The notes under the pieces were generated by a model, which worked only from the letters and a program-made list of their open reading frames with translations, was not told the DNA's origin and made no database searches. The position numbers were made by a program, and so were the translations under genes. This document shows positions 1 through 12,515 of a stretch of DNA of 64,000 nucleotides, piece by piece (position 1 is the stretch's first letter; every line of letters begins with the position of its first letter). The stretch comes from Beaufortia kweichowensis. Taxonomy: Eukaryota; Chordata; Actinopteri; Cypriniformes; Gastromyzontidae. The stretch lies in assembly GCA_019155185.1 (NCBI GenBank), contig CM032795.1, positions 12,441,795 to 12,505,794 of the forward strand. Reading direction: 5' to 3'.

Positions 1-956
1 CTAGCCGCACTCACTCAGACAGGACTACATCGAGGCCAAGACTTTTCCAACTTTCCTTTTATTATATTTTCCCTCTTTATCTCTCTTGGTCTCCAGTAAC
101 AACCGCTGGAACGGTAAGTATAGTAGTGTGATATTTCTGTATTAGATTAAACTGAAGTTCATTGCTGGCTGTGGGGCAAGACCTTTAAACTTCTCTTAAC
201 TTTTATAAATTTGTTTTTCCAGAATCTCTGTGGGTGTTTAAGCTAAAAGGGCATCCGTTTATCAGAATCGTCTATCACTCTTTTAATTTTATGCAATTTA
301 AAGAAATCCATATGTGCATATGCACGCTATTGGTATTAAAGCTAATTAAAATTTTAAGTTGATACGTTAATTTGTATGTTTATTGTATCTATTTAAAAAA
401 AGCTAAAAAACAATTAAATACATCTATGACCATAGTGTACTTTTAGTTAAGTGTTTGAGTGCCACTTATTACCAGTTTTCATGGCAAACCTTAACATATC
501 TAGCAGCCAAGTTTTCACATTTAAACCTGTAGGTGTTAAGATTTCTATTGAAAAGATTTCTTTGGGTTCACATAACGGGGAAAGAATGTGTCCCTAATTT
601 GTGTTTAGTTGGGACTTTGGGTTTTTAATCTTTTTCTCAGTTTTTCTCTCACACTTTAACTGTACAGCTATATAAAAAAAACAACTGTATCTTTCTAAGA
701 CGTGCCAATTGCTGCTATTTTAAGTGACACCAATAAAAACAATAAAAGCTGTACTGGACACATGGTCAGAAGTATATTAATTCATGAAAAGGCAATAACG
801 TGTTTTAATGTGGCTTTAATGACAGTTTATAGCCGTAATTAAAAGCTCTAATTAAAGTGAATACAGTCCTCACATATGGTGAGTATATTTAGCTGATATA
901 ATGTTGTCCACCGAGTATTTAAGTAACTTTTGTTATAATGGGTGTGCGTATGTTAC
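1..956 (-). other. ar: ar intron 2, partial (no gene seen)
   Basis: This AT-rich stretch lies downstream, on the minus strand, of ar exon 2, whose splice donor is at 955-956. It must be intron 2, because the second zinc finger of the receptor is not encoded anywhere to the left within the window. Positions 60-118 on the plus strand show a pyrimidine run, a CAG and a GTAAGT that resemble a tiny plus-strand exon, but nothing codes there. No repeat family was recognised with confidence. Confidence 0.7.
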
Positions 957-1108
957 CCTCAGCAGCTCTTTTAAAGAAAACTTTGCAGCTTCCGCAAGTG
1001 AGAGCGCCGTAGTGACATCCAGAAGCTTCATCAGAGCAGATGAGGCAGGTCCTTTGTGGAGGAAGGAAAAACTCCATTGGGAAGATGTCACTCCGTCCTC
1101 CATCAAAC
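957..1108 (-). CDS. ar: androgen receptor exon 2 (first zinc finger)
   Basis: This exon encodes the start of the nuclear-receptor DNA-binding domain, including TCLICSDEASGCHYG and the P-box stretch CGSCKVFFKRAAEG. GSCKV is the DNA-recognition P box of the AR/GR/MR/PR group, and AAEG is typical of the androgen receptor. The four zinc-binding cysteines of the first finger are all present. The acceptor AG is at 1109-1110 after a T-rich tract and the donor GT is at 955-956. Length is 152 bp, as I recall for mammalian AR exon 2, and phase 2 in / phase 1 out matches exon 1. The finger has Ser where mammalian AR has Gly (ICGDE). In the cell the full protein is an androgen-activated nuclear transcription factor. 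Exons for the second finger, hinge and ligand-binding domain lie outside the window. Confidence 0.96.
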
Positions 1109-2404
1109 CTAAAAAAAAACCAGAATAAACTAATGGCATGACAAAACACTAACATAAATGTTCTGTTCTTTATTGTATTACCAAAATACACCAATACATC
1201 AACACAAATATGCAAATATGGAACTTGTTTTCCCACTATAATGTCAGTTATGAAGAAAAGAAAAACACGAGGTTTATTATCTGTGATTTGAGCACAGCGC
1301 ACATATGACAAAGTTCTCAAGTGAACGAATGCAAAAATGTACAGGTACGAGTAATGGCTGAAGGTTTGGACGACTAAATGGAAGGAAGATACTGTGGATT
1401 GAGGATGAGTTTCAGTGAAGTTTAACATCAATTGCCACTGCGGCTGTTAAATTGGAAATGTCATTTGCAGGTCCAGTCTTCGGTGATAACAGGTGAAATT
1501 CTCTGTAAGAATGAAAAAGTGAGACCTGGTGTGTGTGTGTGTCAGTGGCCAAATGATGGAGGTAAGTAGAGGTGACATTATCCTAATGTAAGTGCCAAGG
1601 TCTCTAATAAAGGGTAATAACTGCTTTATCTCTTTAGAAATGATGGAGAGATTCATGGTTAAAGAGAGTTCAGAATCATTATTCTGATGGTACCCAATTC
1701 TGTCACCACACACACATTAATAAAGTGAAGCGAACTAAATGACTGCGATTAGGAGAAGGGAATATTTCTGATATTTTCTTGCCTGTCTAGCATTAGTGGT
1801 CAAATTATAATAACTTTGTGTAGGGAGAGAGTAATTTTTTTCAAAAGTGACACCGTTGAGCTCTGAGAGCCAGCATTGTTCATGTCAGGAATACATTATA
1901 ACCTGCACAACGCAAGGTCTCAGAGCTCTTCTGAGTCAGGGTTTTTTAAACTTATTTTAGAAACAATTAAATCACATTGTCACCTAAGTTTGTCTTAATT
2001 TCCCACAAGAATCTCAACATAAGCTGACAAGAAACACTCACAGTTGGGTGCTGACACTTGCTGTCATTGCGCTGTACGAGTCTATGAGCATTTAACAATC
2101 TGTAAGTCTGAGGACAGACTGATCATCATATGGGCTATACGAAATGCATTATGGGAAGATAACTATGTTCACAACATTGCATCATTCTCTCGATTAAGAC
2201 CTCCTCATTTAGTCCTGCATTAGTCAAAAAATGTTGCCTTATCAAAATGCTATTCGTTTCAGTAATTTTGACAATATTCAATGTACGTCTCAATATTTAT
2301 ATTTTTTCTCTGACAACACTTAAAAGGGTAATTCTTCTCCCATAACAAAATATTCTTAAAATTTTGCCCAAACAGCAATTGTTGCCAATTCGATTACAAA
2401 TGTT

Positions 2405-2465
2405 TCATTTACATTTAATAATTTAACAGTTGCTTTTATCCAAAGTGACTTAAAAATGGGGAACG
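2405..2465 (+). repeat. L2/SINE-type 3' tail fragment
   Basis: The stretch resembles the fish consensus CATTTA..GCTTTTATCCAAAGTGACTT, the conserved 3' tail shared by L2-clade LINEs and partner SINEs. The same tail recurs near 29544, 53908, 56222 and 62296. This copy is short and diverged, and no body is recognisable. Confidence 0.5.
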
Positions 2466-4854
2466 TTACAAGCATTTATCACATATGAGCCAATAATAGT
2501 CACATTACTGCAATGGCAAGGTATAGTACAAAGAGGTAAAAATGCAGAATAGTAAAAAATAAGAGTTTAAAGAATCTAGTTTAAACTTTTTAACAAAAAG
2601 CGCAGGACAATGAAGAGGCAAGAAATAAACCTGCTGTTTCTGTCATTACAAAATGCAACTGCGCTAATCACAGCAGTATTTAATTTATTTTACTGTCAAC
2701 AAAATCAGTGGGCGTCACAAAACATAACCAAAATTCATTTCTGTGTAATTTAATTGTAAGACCATGTTGGATTGAGACAATGTGAATCAATGTATGATAC
2801 TGTGTATAATGTTCTTACAAACAAACAATTTACACTATAGATAATTTTGTTTGCGTTTCATAATGAGGCCTATATGAATATACTGTAAATGTTTAATATA
2901 TCACCCAGCTTAAGTCTTGATGTGAAATAAATTATAGATAATATAAGAGTATTCCCTCTGCATTTATCAAACATTTTTCACAATACCTTCGCTGATTTTG
3001 GGGGAAAATCTACAAAGTAATTAAGCATGGTAACCAAACAAGAGGCCTGGTGGGCCTGATGAATCTCTCGGAAGCCGTATGTGAAGCTCTGACATTGTTT
3101 GGAGGTGTTTTGGTTGTTTCACACAGGTAACAGACCTGTCAGTCATGGCACTTTCCAAACAAGCGGTATCAATCACAGGGTCTGGGTGTCTCTCACTATC
3201 AGCACTATGACTGCTATTGCTTTGACCTCATGCAATGCCATGTTTAAGAAGGTCACTCTGGCTAAAAATACAGCGCCGTTGGGGCTCTAAGCCAGAGCGG
3301 TCACACTACACAAGCTCTCACCAGGGTCTTGGGCGGTGTTGGTTTGCTGTCACTTTCTATTTCCACTGACACGTTCCTTAATCTTTCTCATTACTGTATA
3401 TTAGACATAACTTGATAGTTTGACAGCACTCAAATGACATTTTTCCAGCACTAAATGAGAAGGTGTTCCTGCTTTTATTCCAACCTTTGCCCTGTACATT
3501 TATTGCCGTGCTATGTGCATAGATCTGTGTTCATTTCGGGTCATTATTTCCATTGACTGGTGTGAAGTTTGCATTTAAGTCATACTTATATGCATCTACT
3601 ATGTACATTAAACATATACAGGAATGTTATCCCCATGAAATGTGTTGGGCTTACATTGGTGTCAATAGTATATGATCTAATGCACACAGGTAAAATGATG
3701 GATGGATATTAATGTCTACTTAACTTTCAATTAACGTTCCTGAGTGAAATGTAAAACTTACACCAATGTTAGGTTTTCGCTCCGTGTTGTATTACTGATG
3801 AAACGTTGATGTTTAGGCTATTGTGGTTGTCGGCATTATCAGCTCTTCAGAACAGAGCTCATATTGGCTGGAGTGTTAATGACATCTAAATATAACAGAG
3901 AGAGACTGTTTGCGTGTGTGTGTGTGACTGTGTGTGTGTTATTACTGATAAAGGTAGAGACAGGGAGGATGAAGTTACGATAGAGAGGTTAGAAGTTTGT
4001 ATGTGCATGAAGGGGACAAAACTAAAGCCAAGCTGATTGGACACAGCGTACAGACATAACTATAATCAGTGACATGACATGTCAAGGGTACACACAAGGA
4101 CGAACACATATAACTAAACCAAACACACACACAAACACTCACATGAGCGGATGGCCCACCCACTCCTCCTCTCTCTTTCTCCAGCACTCATTGCCAGGAT
4201 GGTTTTCATGTATTACGGCACTGACAGATGGGATTGTGAAATCACACACTCTTACATTCAGAATTAATATTAAGGAAACAGGAATTACTGCAAAGTGAAA
4301 CGCTAGACGCAGACAAGCGCGTGTGCACATTTACATCAAAGTGATTTCATTTCAGTTTGTTCAGAGGCGTCACACAGCCATTTCTTTGAAGGGTTAACCT
4401 GTACCTTTATTAAACATGAGTTGCATGTAGTTGATGACAGAAGCATGACTTAATTGAACAGACCAAATTTAGATACACAATTTCTTAATTTTTTGGTTTA
4501 GACTTTTATTGTGTATATAAACAAGTATATATATATATACTTGCTGACATGGAGACTCGGAGGAAAAACTTTTTATTTATGTGAAAAATTGTGTAAAATT
4601 TACTGATGTTCAAAACATTGCTAGACTACTTTAAGTCCATGTGTAAGAGAGACGGTGATGTGAAAGGTGTAACAAGTTTGTATGTGAGGTGACAGTGTGT
4701 TTGTGTGTGTGTGTTGTGAGATGTTTTCGAAGGTGATTAGGTGTACAGGTGATTTAGGGGTCTCGGGTTAAGCTAACAACTCAAGTTCATCACATACGTC
4801 CTCAACACTTTGTGGAAAACAAGTTTACAACTTTCAGAGTCAGACCTTACATGT

Positions 4855-5165
4855 GTCATGGTTTCACCCTGCACCTCCCGTCTGAACCCTATTTCCCATA
4901 ACACCTTGCACCTCTCCACACCTGTTATTGTTTACCTGCCATCATCCTGATTTACCTGCACCTGTTCACAATTACCTGGACTTCTATTTATACCATGTGT
5001 TTGCAGTTTGTCTTTGTCCAGTATTGTTGTTTCTTGTGTTTTGTGCTATGTTCATTATGGCTACCTGTTGGCTAATGAATTTTGTCTGTTCTGGATGCCT
5101 TTTTCCTGGATGTTTTTGTTCCTTTTTAAAAATTTTATAAGTAAACCTTTGTTAACCTTACCCCC
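4855..5165 (+). repeat. possible dispersed repeat (LTR-like end)
   Basis: The segment begins near CATGGTTTCACCCTGCACC, is pyrimidine- and T-rich, and ends in AAACCTTTGTTAACC. This arrangement resembles LTR or retroelement ends that are abundant in cyprinid genomes. No partner copy, primer-binding site or target duplication is visible, so the call rests on general resemblance only. Confidence 0.3.
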
Positions 5166-5689
5166 CTGACTTTGATTCTTCCCTGAACCCTAACAACATG
5201 CGCGCGCACACACAAAAACACGGATCCAATTAATTAAAGGTGGCCCTTATTTAAAAACAGTATTTGTGTGTGTGTCTGTCTTAAAAAACAAAAGCAATAA
5301 TGACCCAGGAGAAAGCACTCATGGGTAAACAAATAGGCCATCGGGGATTGGGGGACTGAAAGACAGGACACCCTCAGAGCGGCCCTGATTAAATCCTTCT
5401 AGCGAAGACCTCTGATGAAACACCGTTGGGAGGGCCTGTGCTACTCCAAATGGGGGGCTCTGGACAAAACATACATTTGTGTAATGTTACTAAGAGATGT
5501 CCACAATATAAACGCTTAGGTTACATCAGACAGAAAAACAAAAGAAAAGTTTGCAAGAGGAAGTACATTGCAACGTTAAAGTTCCTGTCATATCTGCTCA
5601 CCTGTTGTTCCAGACATATGACTCTATATCTTCTTGGATCACAAAAAAAGATGTTATGAAGATTAGTGACCATTTACTTTCTTTTATAA

Positions 5690-5828
5690 TGCAAAAATGG
5701 GCAAGTCAGCACTGTTCAGAATTTCTTCTCATGTTCCACACAAGAAAGAAACTCATACAGGTTTGGAACGACATGGGAATAAGTAAATGATGAAAGAATT
5801 TTCAATTTTGGTTGAACTGTACCTTTAG
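5690..5828. repeat. half copy of hairpin MITE (family A)
   Basis: The motif ACAAGAAAGAAACTCATACAGGTTTGGAACGACATG, followed by AAATGATGAAAGAATTTTCA and ending near ACTGTACCTTTA, matches one arm end of the hairpin elements at 18.0 kb and 19.9 kb. The long inverted stem is missing, so this is a truncated copy inside ar intron 1. Confidence 0.6.
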
Positions 5829-7544
5829 GGAGCTTTTACCTGATCTAACCCCTAAAAATGAATTTCATTGGTGTAACCTAATTTATTCAGGTTGATTCAG
5901 TTATATTAAATAATACATTTGACTTGAATAAACCCAGTTAATTTAAATGTTACCACATGAAGCTCATTTTTTAATTTGCCAGACAAAATATTTTTACAGT
6001 GTAAAGTTAAACTGAAACAAAGGGATACTGTGCAGATGTTCTACAATGTTGCTTATAGGAAATGAAATCGTAAAACTTGCTCAAGTTCAGAACGAGAAAA
6101 CAATTAAACTGTGCTTTTGCAAATAATGAACCTGTGCAATTCAATGCATGTCATATGATTATTGACGCTCACACATCAAACAGCCTGCGGCTTATACGAG
6201 TCGTGGGATTTCTAGCATAACATTCCTGTCAGAATATGACCTCTGAATGTAATATCAGTGCTCAATAAATTACTATTTCTGAGATGCTCTTTCAATAAAA
6301 AATCCCTTAGCCATGTGGTTGAGTTTAGAAAAGTTTGTACTTGGTTTTTTCAATCCATAACAAGGCAGAACTGCCCCAAACATTCACATTCAACAAAATG
6401 TGAATCTTTTTAGCCATTCCTGAACTATGCAAATAAGCACCTGTGTTGACAAGATGGCAAAGCGGAAAGGTTAGATCCCAAAATTATTCTGGTAACTTTC
6501 AGTGTGCTGCAGTGAGCATGTGCCCTTCCCTTCATGGGTGTATGCCTTCTCTGCACTATTAAATACTGCTGAGCAAGTTTACTTTCTGACCTGTCTCACA
6601 GGAAGACTTCTTTAGAAAACATGATTAATATCAGAGATCCAAATGTAAAAAACAACTTTCTCTCTCATTCTCACTGCTGTAGACACTGTCTTCATATCAA
6701 ATCCAGAAATGTAAAATACTTGGAGCTTTCATAAAAAACATGTTACAACAACAATGTTCCCCAAAATGTCAAATTCTATAAAAGATTTTGTATTAAGCAG
6801 CATTGCTGATTTGTTATGGGTTCTCAGCAATGCAGCATAACTGAATTAGGTGGTTATTGTTATAAAATGATTGTGTTGCTGTTTGTTAAATAACAAGACG
6901 AGACTGCAAAGTTCACATCATATTAACTATGTGTTAATGTAAATTGATAACTTGTTTAGCAAATGATCAAACTCTAAATGTCTAAAGAAAAAACATTACT
7001 GGGGACAATTACTGAGACGGTTCCATTTTACAGTGAACAGCACAGAAACACACAGAAACAAAGGCTAACAACAGTAAAACAATCACATTCAAATGAAATG
7101 AATTGTCTATGTGTGTTTAACATTTAGGCAGTGTACAGTATCATTGGTCACAGTAACCACTGTATGTGCACTGTCACGCAAAAAGAGAATTATGCCATAT
7201 CACACTCAAAGCCTCCGATAGACACCTGTCTCGAGCAGCAAGTGTGTAAGGTTTTATGTAATATAGCTTAGATAAGCAGTACAAGAAGTATAAGTAAAGT
7301 CATGCTGCTTCTATACTAAAGAAGCTGTTGGTCTAAGTGGTAATTTAATCTGCTTATGCATTAACAAGCCTCTACGGTGTTAATTCATTCGTTTAGAAAA
7401 GCTCAATATATTTAACATCATGTAAAATGCTCTTATGGCTTTTTAACATTCTAAATGTTAATACTACAAAATACTTGTATTTTTTAAAAGTCACATATTT
7501 GCATGTGGATTTACATTTGTATCTACATTTTCTGATACACATCC

Positions 7545-7665
7545 TAAAAATAAAGGTGCTTCAAAAGGTTCTTCACAGAGATGTGACAAAAGAACCATTT
7601 CTTTCTTCCTTTTTTTGGCCTGAAGAACTTTGCCCAAAAGCAACATTTATTTTTAAGAGTGTATA
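7545..7665. repeat. short TIR MITE (family C, AAATAAAGGTGCTTC)
   Basis: The left side reads AAAAATAAAGGTGCTTCAAAAGGTTCTTC and the right side has AAGAACTTT and ATTTTTAAGAGTGTA. This is the usual layout of a short terminal-inverted-repeat element with AAAGAACC boxes. A second, longer copy lies at 39461-39690 in the ch25hl intron. Confidence 0.6.
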
Positions 7666-10600
7666 GAAAAGTTGTCTGTTAAAACTACATTTATTTTGGC
7701 CTTTTAGAATTACACTTAAAACTAACCTGCCCGACAATTTTCTAATGGAGTATTACTGTAAAAAAAACAGCACTGAAATGCACTTTAGACTAAAACAAGG
7801 TAACATTTCTAAATCCTCCTTGCTGGTACTGACGTTTCTTAAAAACACATTAACCCAAGGCGAAAGCCTGTCAGAATTACATTTTGATCATTTTTACTTT
7901 AATATGACCATTAATGGAAGATAACTAACTTCGGCTTATAAATGTCAGTTTATGAGTTTGTCTACCAGTGACATTTGGATGTTCTTATTGATTTGAATTG
8001 AATTCCTAAAAAAAACATTTTAACCAACCAGAATAAAGAACTGAGAGCACAAACATTACAAATCTAAAAGGCAAATAATTAAGTATTTAATTGTAATGTA
8101 GAAATGCAGGTTTTTTGGCTCTGTAACTCGCTTCTTTGGTAAGTTCAAATCCTCTCAAACTTTTTAGGCCTGTTTCACACTGCACTAGGCACGTAAGGAG
8201 GGCGTTTTTTTGGCACCCACGTTAACAGGTAAGAGCATTAACACTACACGTAAAGGCAGTGCGGATTCGAGCAGCAAAATCTGCGCACATGCAGTCTATT
8301 TTTGCCAACACCAAAATGTACGTGGATAAAGATAAAATAGTAACTATTTTACTAGAAAAGCATGTCATTACATCTACTATGCTTTGTTTTGTTTTTTGCC
8401 CAAAACACAAAGATGTTTTGGGCATGTCATATTTAAATGATTTATAATGCAAGTCTAGCTGGAAATACACAACAGGGGTGTGACAGTTTTAATTGCTCAA
8501 GGTTGATTTGTTTGTTGATTTTGTGGTCACAGTTTTAGTATGGTTCAGTTCTTGCTATGTTCAGAAAAATCAACTCTGCAGCCAAATCAAAATAACACTC
8601 TTTTATTTGGTACTTGCAAGCATAAACTTTTTTACAAGCACAAACAAAATGCACTTTAAACTCAGTATATCACCAACTGAGCAGATTAAAACAGTGCTTT
8701 AGTGCTAGTTGTGTTTGTAAGCTTTCCATTTTGCAATCAAAAATGTAATGTGTAGTCACTTTAAGTGACTTCCAGTTGCCCTGGAGGCTGATCTGTCAGT
8801 TGTCAGAGTTACTATTGTGTGTTTGCCAGTTCGTCTCAGTCTTATGAGTTTTATCACAGAGCTCAGGGATAACTGGTGCTAAAGTGCACATGCAAGGGGA
8901 TGCTGTAAAGTGGCTTAACAGTTTTAACCTGTCTTGCCTTTAATGAAGTGCTGCACATCTTTGACAGTGAAACCCCCTAGCGTGTTTGCTATTATTTTGT
9001 GTCTGTCTGAATTAGTATTGAGTGCAGGCTTTAATTGTTTCACTATCAATACCTGGGTGATGACAGCATCAACAACTTATCGTCATATGAAATTTATTGC
9101 TGTGAGCATGCAGGACTTGCATTGAGCAATGTCTACAAAAAGTAAAATCTTTGTTCACATTTTTTTACTATTTCTGACCATTGCATGATGTGAGGGCAGC
9201 TAACAACTTGTCATATTAAACTACCGTACACATTAACATATGCAGTCAAAGTTATATAATTTACACCATCAGTTAAATACGTTTCTCAAGGACATTGGTG
9301 GACAGCAGTGAGCCGGTCGTACGCTGCAAAAAGGTCTGGTGTGAATGGAAAATGGGCACATGCTGCAAACGAGCTTCCTATATCCTGCCTGTGCACTGCA
9401 AATACTTGGCTTGCCCATCAAGGGTGAAACAGGTGTTAGGACTTTTGCATAAAATAAAACTGAAAAAACTAAACAGCAAATACAAATACACAACAAGACT
9501 AAAACTGTGTAAAGTAAAGGTGCATAAAACACCTGTCACTGGTCGTGCCAGTAATGACAAATTCACAGTAGCATTGCTCCTGTATAACCATGACGATAAT
9601 GAGCAGTCAATGGGGATTTGGAACAAGAGAATGGGAGATAAACCACACAACCCATTGTGAGCTGTAACAAATATCTCCTGTTTGCTGTCAAGAGCTGACT
9701 TGCTGTTAAGATATATCGTGTGGCCTCAGATGTGCGTTTGTAAGTTCATCCAATCAGAAATTATAGAGTTGGAAAATATTTAAGGATCTAACTATTTGAC
9801 TTTTGTATTTATTGTATTTGCATTCAAAAATGTCATGTAAAAAATGTTTTATTGTATTTACACACATTGTTCAGTAGATATGTGAGGTTCAGCCACAGTA
9901 AGAAACATTTTATTTACCAAAATTGCTTGCCGGAGTTACATTTGATGGTCTAATTTCCTAGACAGTCATATATTTGTCCCTCTTTCTCACAGAAAATCTT
10001 ATGGGTAAGAAAATGTATGGTATGATTTATTTTCAAATAGGAATTGTCCAATTTACACCCACAGATATTCAAAAATCAATCCCTTGGATTTATATGTATA
10101 TGTCCTTGTCCTTAGATTGAAAATATGTGAAATACTTTCGGTTTATAAAACAAAGTTAAAGCAAACAATAATATTCTTCAAAAACAAAAGAACCTTTATT
10201 GTGTAACTGGATCTATACTTGGACGCTTTTATGAGTTTTTTTTTCCTGTAACCACATTTGCCTCCAGAGCTTACATTTAGCCTCATTAGACAAATGATAC
10301 TGAAACAATAATCCCATTCAATGGTTCATAATCGAGGGAATATGGTCTTAATCATATTGGTAAAGTAAATCCAAAATCAAGTTTTCAAAAAGTCATGTAC
10401 ATTTATAAAGTAGCAAGTACCATACTTGTCACATTTATCAGTATTAACCCAGCACAAAACAGTAAAAGGGTAAAGGTTATTTACAGAAATAGACAGATAC
10501 CCGCACAAATGTTAATGTTAGCATCCAGCTAAGGGTTTACACACTTTTATGTGAAGTTTATATCAGATCTATCGGAACCACTGGGATAACAGCAGATTAA

Positions 10601-12376
10601 TGCATTTGATACGGATCACCTCCCCGATTAGCACTGGTTGCATTCCTGTTTTTTTATCATTTAACATAATATTGACTTGGATGGAAATGCCTTTAACTGA
10701 CTTTTTTGTACAGAGATGTTAACAGAATTAATATAACAAATTTGCTTACAGTATTGGATTGACTAACTGAAATACTGTATCTATTTTGCTCAATTTATTT
10801 TGCTTCACAATATTCTTTTGCATTTAGAAAAGCATGACATTTTAAGTTTACATTAGATTTGGAATCCCACATTTTTAATTTACAGCTCCATTGTATTTGT
10901 TTTTGTATTAAACTGTCCTTGCACATAGTTAAAACAGCCAAAAAATTGTAAAGAAAATTCTCAATTAATCAAAATCTAAGAATTTTTTTTTAAATTTTGG
11001 ATGAAAATGTTTCTTTATTTGCCATGTTGTTGGTGGGGAGGGTATAAAAAAATGAGAGGACTTGATGTCAATCGAAAAGGAAAGTTAATTTAGAGGTACA
11101 GTAGAGCAAGTAACAGATAGATATAAGGTTACAAAGTCCAATATTTTGGGGAAATACTTAAATAATTATTCAAAATAAGACATATTTATTAGAACATATG
11201 TGTGTGACGCTGCCTACATTAACACATTAACGCCTACTCAATATTCAGAAACTTGGCCCATTAAGTAACAGAGAAGTATTAGGGATACATATTATTTACC
11301 CTATAATATGAACTATATGAACTATATTAAACAAATAAAGTCTTGTGCATCTGGTTTCATGTGAGAATGCTGCTGTGTCAGAACCTTAAAAAGTGCTTGT
11401 GCTGTTAAAAGGTTGAAAGTTGTTTTTCACCACATCATTACATACATTTCTGTAAATGTTAATAAATCAAAAGTATTTTCATTTTGCAGCAGCTTGTCAC
11501 AGCAAGTTATATAAGTATATGTTGCAGCTGCAATTTGTGCTGTTAGACAATAAATTTAGACTTTGAATTACTAAACCTGGTTATAACATTTTTAGTAAAA
11601 TACAGTAGCAACTGGAATTAGCAAAAATAAAATCTAAGTGTAACCCTTTCCATAAGCTAATTTAAAAAAAGTTTTATATTAAACCTTTCAGTTAGTAAAA
11701 GACTGCCTCACTGATGCCTCCGTGTTTTACTGAGTGATAAAGAAGATATTTTTTTCCTGCTGCAGTTCACATTTTTTTAAGAAGTCTCATAATCATTGTA
11801 TTGTATGGTATTGTTTTGAATTGCATTGTTGTTTTATTTTAGAGTAGAGTTTAGAGTAGTTTTATTTTAGTAAGCTATTATTTATTTTTATATTGTATTT
11901 ATTCTCCTCCATTTGCACATTGTATTAAGCACAGCATTGCACAAGTTCATTTTTTTTTCACAATGCTAAAAACATTAAATAATATATTACACTATTGACT
12001 CATCAACAGACTAGATCATTTTAAAACTAGTTGCAGCCATATTACAGATGACTAAAAATGACTTTCTTTAAAAAACAGACAAAATAAATGCAAAAATACA
12101 ACAACATTTCGCTTATAATTATTTCGACCTGGTGTAGTGAAACAACACGTAATATTTTTATCAAAATGCGAGTGCTAATGAGATTTCAAAACTCTGAAAA
12201 AGGAGAAAATTATCAACTGTAATATTTAATGTATAAAAACGCTGAATAAATTCCTTCTTTTGTGTTCCTCAGAAAAATCTTTGAAATTTACGTAATGTAC
12301 AAAATTGAATTTTGGCTTTGCAAAAAGGCTAAAACTGAACGGGACAAGGTCAACTATATACGATTCCACAAAAAAT

Positions 12377-12515
12377 CTACACTCTAAAAAATTCTGGGTT
12401 ATTTTTAACTCAGCACTGGGTCTAATAGGGACAAACCCAACTGTTGGGTTGTAAATTAACCCATGCTGGGTCGTTTTAACCCATGGCTGGGTCACATATA
12501 AACCTTTTTAGGGGT
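12377..12515. repeat. palindromic MITE (family B, AACCCA/TGGGTT)
   Basis: The region is dense in alternating TGGGTT and AACCCA blocks that can fold back on one another, starting near ACACTCTAAAAAATTCTGGG. Related copies occur at 38962-39172 and 46138-46345. It has no coding capacity. Confidence 0.65.

Noticed and set aside
60..118. Exon-like plus-strand segment (pyrimidine tract, CAG, 17 bases, GTAAGT)
   Set aside because: Only 17 nt long and noncoding; such matches are expected by chance.
919..1431. 170-codon minus-strand frame taken as one exon
   Set aside because: Only 957-1108 is exon. The upstream part is intron read through the acceptor, and the last codons run past the splice donor.
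9295..9660. 121-codon open frame on the plus strand in ar intron 1
   Set aside because: It is lysine- and cysteine-rich with no recognisable domain, no splice context or Kozak support, and overlaps an equally open minus-strand frame; chance or repeat-derived.
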